The notes below the pieces were generated by a model. The model had not been told where the DNA came from. It searched no databases and saw nothing but the letters and a program-made list of their open reading frames with translations. From Vibrio sinaloensis DSM 21326 (GTDB lineage Bacteria > Pseudomonadota > Gammaproteobacteria > Enterobacterales > Vibrionaceae): DNA of 50,842 nucleotides. This document shows, in pieces, positions 48,549 through 50,842 of the stretch. Positions within the stretch are counted from its first letter, which is position 1. Every line of letters starts with the position of its first letter. Location of the stretch: contig NZ_AEVT01000107.1 of assembly GCF_000189275.1 (NCBI RefSeq), positions 1 through 50,842 of the forward strand, written 5' to 3'. Both the position numbers and the translations under genes were made by a program.

Positions 48549-50180
48549 TTAAGCTATGCGAAACTTGCGTACGACATCTTGCAGACCCGTCGCCAACTCA
48601 CTGAGTGAGTGGCATGCTTGTGCGGTCTGTTTGGCGCCCTCTGCCACCTCATTGGAAGACACATTAATGCTTTCGACATTACGGTTTAACTCTTCTGTTA
48701 CGGAGCTTTGCTCACTGCATGCGCTTGCGATCTGAATGCTCATTTCAGCGATGTTTTCAACGTTGCGTTCAATGTGTTGAATGCTGCTGCTGGCTTCTTG
48801 CGTCTGCTCGACACAAGACTGAATGAGAGTACTGCTTTGCCGAGTGGCCTCTACCGCCTGTTTTGAACGATTCTGCAGTTTGTCGATTATATTGATTATC
48901 TCCTCAGTTGAAGATTGAGTTCGGCTAGCCAAAGTACGCACTTCATCGGCAACGACAGCAAAACCGCGTCCTTGCTCACCAGCACGCGCTGCTTCAATCG
49001 CCGCATTTAATGCGAGCAAATTGGTTTGCTCTGCAATCTCTTGGATTACGTCAACGACGACACTGATATTGGCCGTGTCCGCTTCCAATTCTTCCACCAT
49101 ATGACCCGTATCTGCGATCACTCTCTCCGCAGCTCTGGTTTTTTCCATACTGGTTTCGACAATACTCAAACCGCTGGTGGCCTCTTTTTGGGCGCTGCCT
49201 GCTGTGGTAGAGGCATCTTCGGTGTTGCCTGCGACTTCATTTACCGTGGCTTGCATTTGGTTCATTGCTGTTGCGATTAAGCTTATTTGTTCTTGCTGCT
49301 CGTGCATGCCTTGCGAGGTTTGGGTCGATATGGCGCTGACTTCCTCGATTGCTGTGCCAATCTGTACTGAAGTGTTGGATATATTACCGACCAGAACCTG
49401 CAACTTTTGCTGCATGTCTTCACATGCATCTGCCAACTCTCCTAGTTCGTCATTTGCTATCTTATCGCGTTGTAATTTATAGGTTAGATCTCCTGCAGCA
49501 ATGCTTAGGGCCATTTTTCTTACTAACTCTAGCGGAGTACAAATTTGATTAGCGAGGATGACAGACAGTAAGGTTGCTAACAGCAAGGCAACGATGACTG
49601 CGATGGTTCCGTAAATTAAGGTCTCTGTAACGATTTGTTCTGCAGCGGCACTGTCTTCAACTATGTAGGTTTGGTTCAGCTCGGTAAGGCTTTGCAGTGC
49701 AAGACTTACTGCCGAAAATTCAGGAAAGCTGTTGAGTATCAGAGTGTTTGCCGAGTCTAGCTTTCCTTGCGTGAGCAGTGAAGCAAACTGAATTGATGTT
49801 GCTCTGTACTTACGCCAATTTGAGGCAACAGTATCGAATGCTTGGCGGTCTCGTTCGTCCCAAAGGCCTTGTTCATATTCTGAAAGATAACCATCAATCG
49901 TTTGGATGCTACTATCTAAGTCATTGACCCACTGGTTAAAATCTGGGTGTTGAGTATTAGGAAGAAGTGAAAATTGGTCTTTACGTAAGCTGACGAGAGC
50001 GGTATTAGTATCTTTGACTAACAGCACACTCGGCACGGTTGTTTCTGAGAATACATCTAGCTGATGTTTTATCATTTGTATATGACTAACAAAAAACAAC
50101 GCTAAGCCAATTAAAATGGCTAACGTTAATAATACCGTTCCATAAATCTTCTTCTTCACACTGAATGATGAAATCCCCAT
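48549..50180 (-). CDS. Methyl-accepting chemotaxis protein
   Basis: A 543-residue transmembrane chemoreceptor. Membrane segments at about residues 11-32 and 188-211 flank a periplasmic four-helix bundle of about 155 residues (with LWDERDRQAFDTVASNWRKYR in part). HAMP follows (PLELVRKMALSIAAGDLTYKLQ in part). The signalling domain has the conserved hairpin tip EIAEQTNLLALNAAIEAARAGEQGRGFAVVADEVR (in part: NLLALNAAIEAARAGEQGRG). No C-terminal CheR/CheB pentapeptide is present. It is a single gene with its own terminator; ligand unknown. Confidence 0.95.
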   Translation of the reverse strand: MGISSFSVKKKIYGTVLLTLAILIGLALFFVSHIQMIKHQLDVFSETTVPSVLLVKDTNTALVSLRKDQFSLLPNTQHPDFNQWVNDLDSSIQTIDGYLSEYEQGLWDERDRQAFDTVASNWRKYRATSIQFASLLTQGKLDSANTLILNSFPEFSAVSLALQSLTELNQTYIVEDSAAAEQIVTETLIYGTIAVIVALLLATLLSVILANQICTPLELVRKMALSIAAGDLTYKLQRDKIANDELGELADACEDMQQKLQVLVGNISNTSVQIGTAIEEVSAISTQTSQGMHEQQEQISLIATAMNQMQATVNEVAGNTEDASTTAGSAQKEATSGLSIVETSMEKTRAAERVIADTGHMVEELEADTANISVVVDVIQEIAEQTNLLALNAAIEAARAGEQGRGFAVVADEVRTLASRTQSSTEEIINIIDKLQNRSKQAVEATRQSSTLIQSCVEQTQEASSSIQHIERNVENIAEMSIQIASACSEQSSVTEELNRNVESINVSSNEVAEGAKQTAQACHSLSELATGLQDVVRKFRIA

Positions 50181-50549
50181 AGCGAAACCTTATTTATCGA
50201 TAGAAGTTACTTTACATAGATGTATAGAGCTAAACGCCACCCTTATTGAAGACTGGAGTTACTGATATTATTGATATGAGATAAATCTGATGTGCCGATT
50301 TATCATTTTTGAGTTAAAGCTCTAATTTGGGGAATGGTACACGTTATTAAGAAAAAGTCTTATTTGGAAAATGAATTTGTGATCTATGAAATTATTTAAC
50401 AGCTCTTGATCTCTTAACATGATATAAAAGTGAAATTATATATTTCATTAAAGAGAAAATTTAATAATAAATAGAGTCAAAGTTATCTTTATGTGAACCT
50501 TAGAAATTAAGGCTCACGCGCTTAAAAGTAAACCTTAACAATAAATGTC
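50181..50549. other. AT-rich gene-free stretch with two hairpins
   Basis: No ORF with a plausible start was found in these 369 bp. Two inverted repeats stand out: GATAAATC (50280-50287) with GATTTATC (50297-50304), followed on the plus strand by ATTTTT, and GTGAACCTTA (50493-50502) with TAAGGCTCAC (50508-50517). The promoter of the chemoreceptor gene must lie near 50181-50280. The base composition is more AT-rich than the coding neighbourhood. Confidence 0.6.
50493..50517 (-). terminator. Candidate terminator of window-end gene
   Basis: Ten-base arms with one A/C mismatch on the plus strand, which becomes a G-U pair in minus-strand RNA. It lies 33 bp after the stop at 50550. No T run follows, so confidence is moderate. 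Confidence 0.5.
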
Positions 50550-50842
50550 CTAGGGTAAATAAGGCATTGCTTGTGAGTAATCGACGATATAGCCGATATC
50601 ATCTAATAGTGCGACGGTTATAACGCCAAGAATATAGCCATTACTCATGATTTCCTGTGTCATTGGTGGAATGACGATCGAATCATCGATCGTTCTCTTC
50701 TTGTCTCCTTGCCATTGGTAGTCGTAAAGATGTCCGCCATCGTCACTTATTGGTAGTTCGGTGAGCGCCATCTTATACAACAGGTTATAACGTTTTACAG
50801 ACTCACTATTATTGACGCTGAACACGTTGCCCCCTTGGTGAG
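50550..50842 (-). CDS. C-terminal part of a gene running off the window (possible metzincin-type metalloprotease)
   Basis: The frame is open from the window edge to TAA at 50552-50550, about 97 codons, so the gene is truncated by the window. A GTG at 50825 is internal. The C-terminal pattern VITVALLDDIGYIVDYSQAMPYLP (in part: LLDDIGYIVDYSQA) resembles the end of leishmanolysin-like or related metzincin proteases, which close with a short helix and a D-x-GY-x-V-(N/D)-Y segment. Upstream, DDGGHLYDYQWQ and PPMTQEIMSNGY resemble the region with GGH and the Met-turn neighbourhood of that group. The HExxH zinc site would be upstream and outside the window, so this is a suggestion only. Confidence 0.5.
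   Translation of the reverse strand, partial: HQGGNVFSVNNSESVKRYNLLYKMALTELPISDDGGHLYDYQWQGDKKRTIDDSIVIPPMTQEIMSNGYILGVITVALLDDIGYIVDYSQAMPYLP

Noticed and set aside
1..50842. CRISPR array, tRNA, rRNA, insertion sequence, integron or prophage elements
   Set aside because: No spaced direct-repeat array, no cloverleaf, no transposase, integrase or phage protein was found in any frame.

Overview
The window looks like a piece of a Vibrio (or close Vibrionaceae) genome, most likely an accessory-rich stretch of the second chromosome. This is inferred from the protein set (creBCD, a thiamine salvage operon with a ThiXYZ-type transporter, a secreted choloylglycine hydrolase-family enzyme, a MalE-like protein next to a GH13 enzyme, seven LysR regulators), the moderate G+C, and the short leaders with clear ribosome sites. 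No rRNA, tRNA, CRISPR array, insertion sequence, integrase or replication origin was seen.

Layout. 1-866: a DUF2975 membrane protein with its small HTH partner. 871-3261: an ABC-F ATPase with an unusual 5' leader holding a 26-codon leader ORF and competing RNA helices, then a frame-broken gene remnant. 3283-7937: a crotonase-fold enzyme and divergent LysR gene, a periplasmic Ntn-hydrolase with its own LysR gene, and a TetR repressor. 8084-9561: a membrane protein plus atypical SDR, sharing operators with the TetR gene. 9685-14170: a kinase-fold protein, a secreted prolyl oligopeptidase, a periplasmic rhodanese and a hotdog thioesterase. 14216-19958: a seven-gene thiamine salvage operon (thiD, ATPase, permease, binding protein, tenA, thiM, thiE) behind a TPP riboswitch. 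20064-25972: exporter, LysR genes, hydrolase, aldo/keto reductase and nitroreductase-type enzyme. 26022-28641: a putative metal-uptake locus (NicO permease, DUF1007 protein, divergent DUF1826 protein) around a Zur-like box. 28708-31753: methyltransferase, NmrA/QorB-type SDR and divergent LysR gene. 31921-36023: creB-creC-creD, a DUF2809 membrane protein and a previously untracked 44-codon basic ORF. 36082-41955: DJ-1/PfpI protein, LysR genes, an old-yellow-enzyme reductase, a VOC protein, a P-loop protein and a GNAT acetyltransferase. 42104-48363: a LacI-controlled operon (lacI, GH13, MalE-like binding protein, aldo/keto reductase, kdgK, eda) with two perfect palindromic operators. 48549-50180: a chemotaxis receptor. 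50550-end: the C-terminal end of a gene that runs off the window, possibly a metzincin-type protease.

How genes work together. The thi operon can take up a degraded pyrimidine, hydrolyse it (TenA), phosphorylate it twice (ThiD), make the thiazole half (ThiM) and join the two (ThiE). The Lac-type operon pairs alpha-glucan recognition and hydrolysis with the KDG to KDPG to pyruvate branch, but has no permease and no dehydratase, so its substrate is unclear. The best candidates for something new are the ABC-F leader, the orphan-MalE/GH13/KDG operon, the Zur-like DUF1007-NicO-DUF1826 locus and the small basic ORF ending the cre operon.
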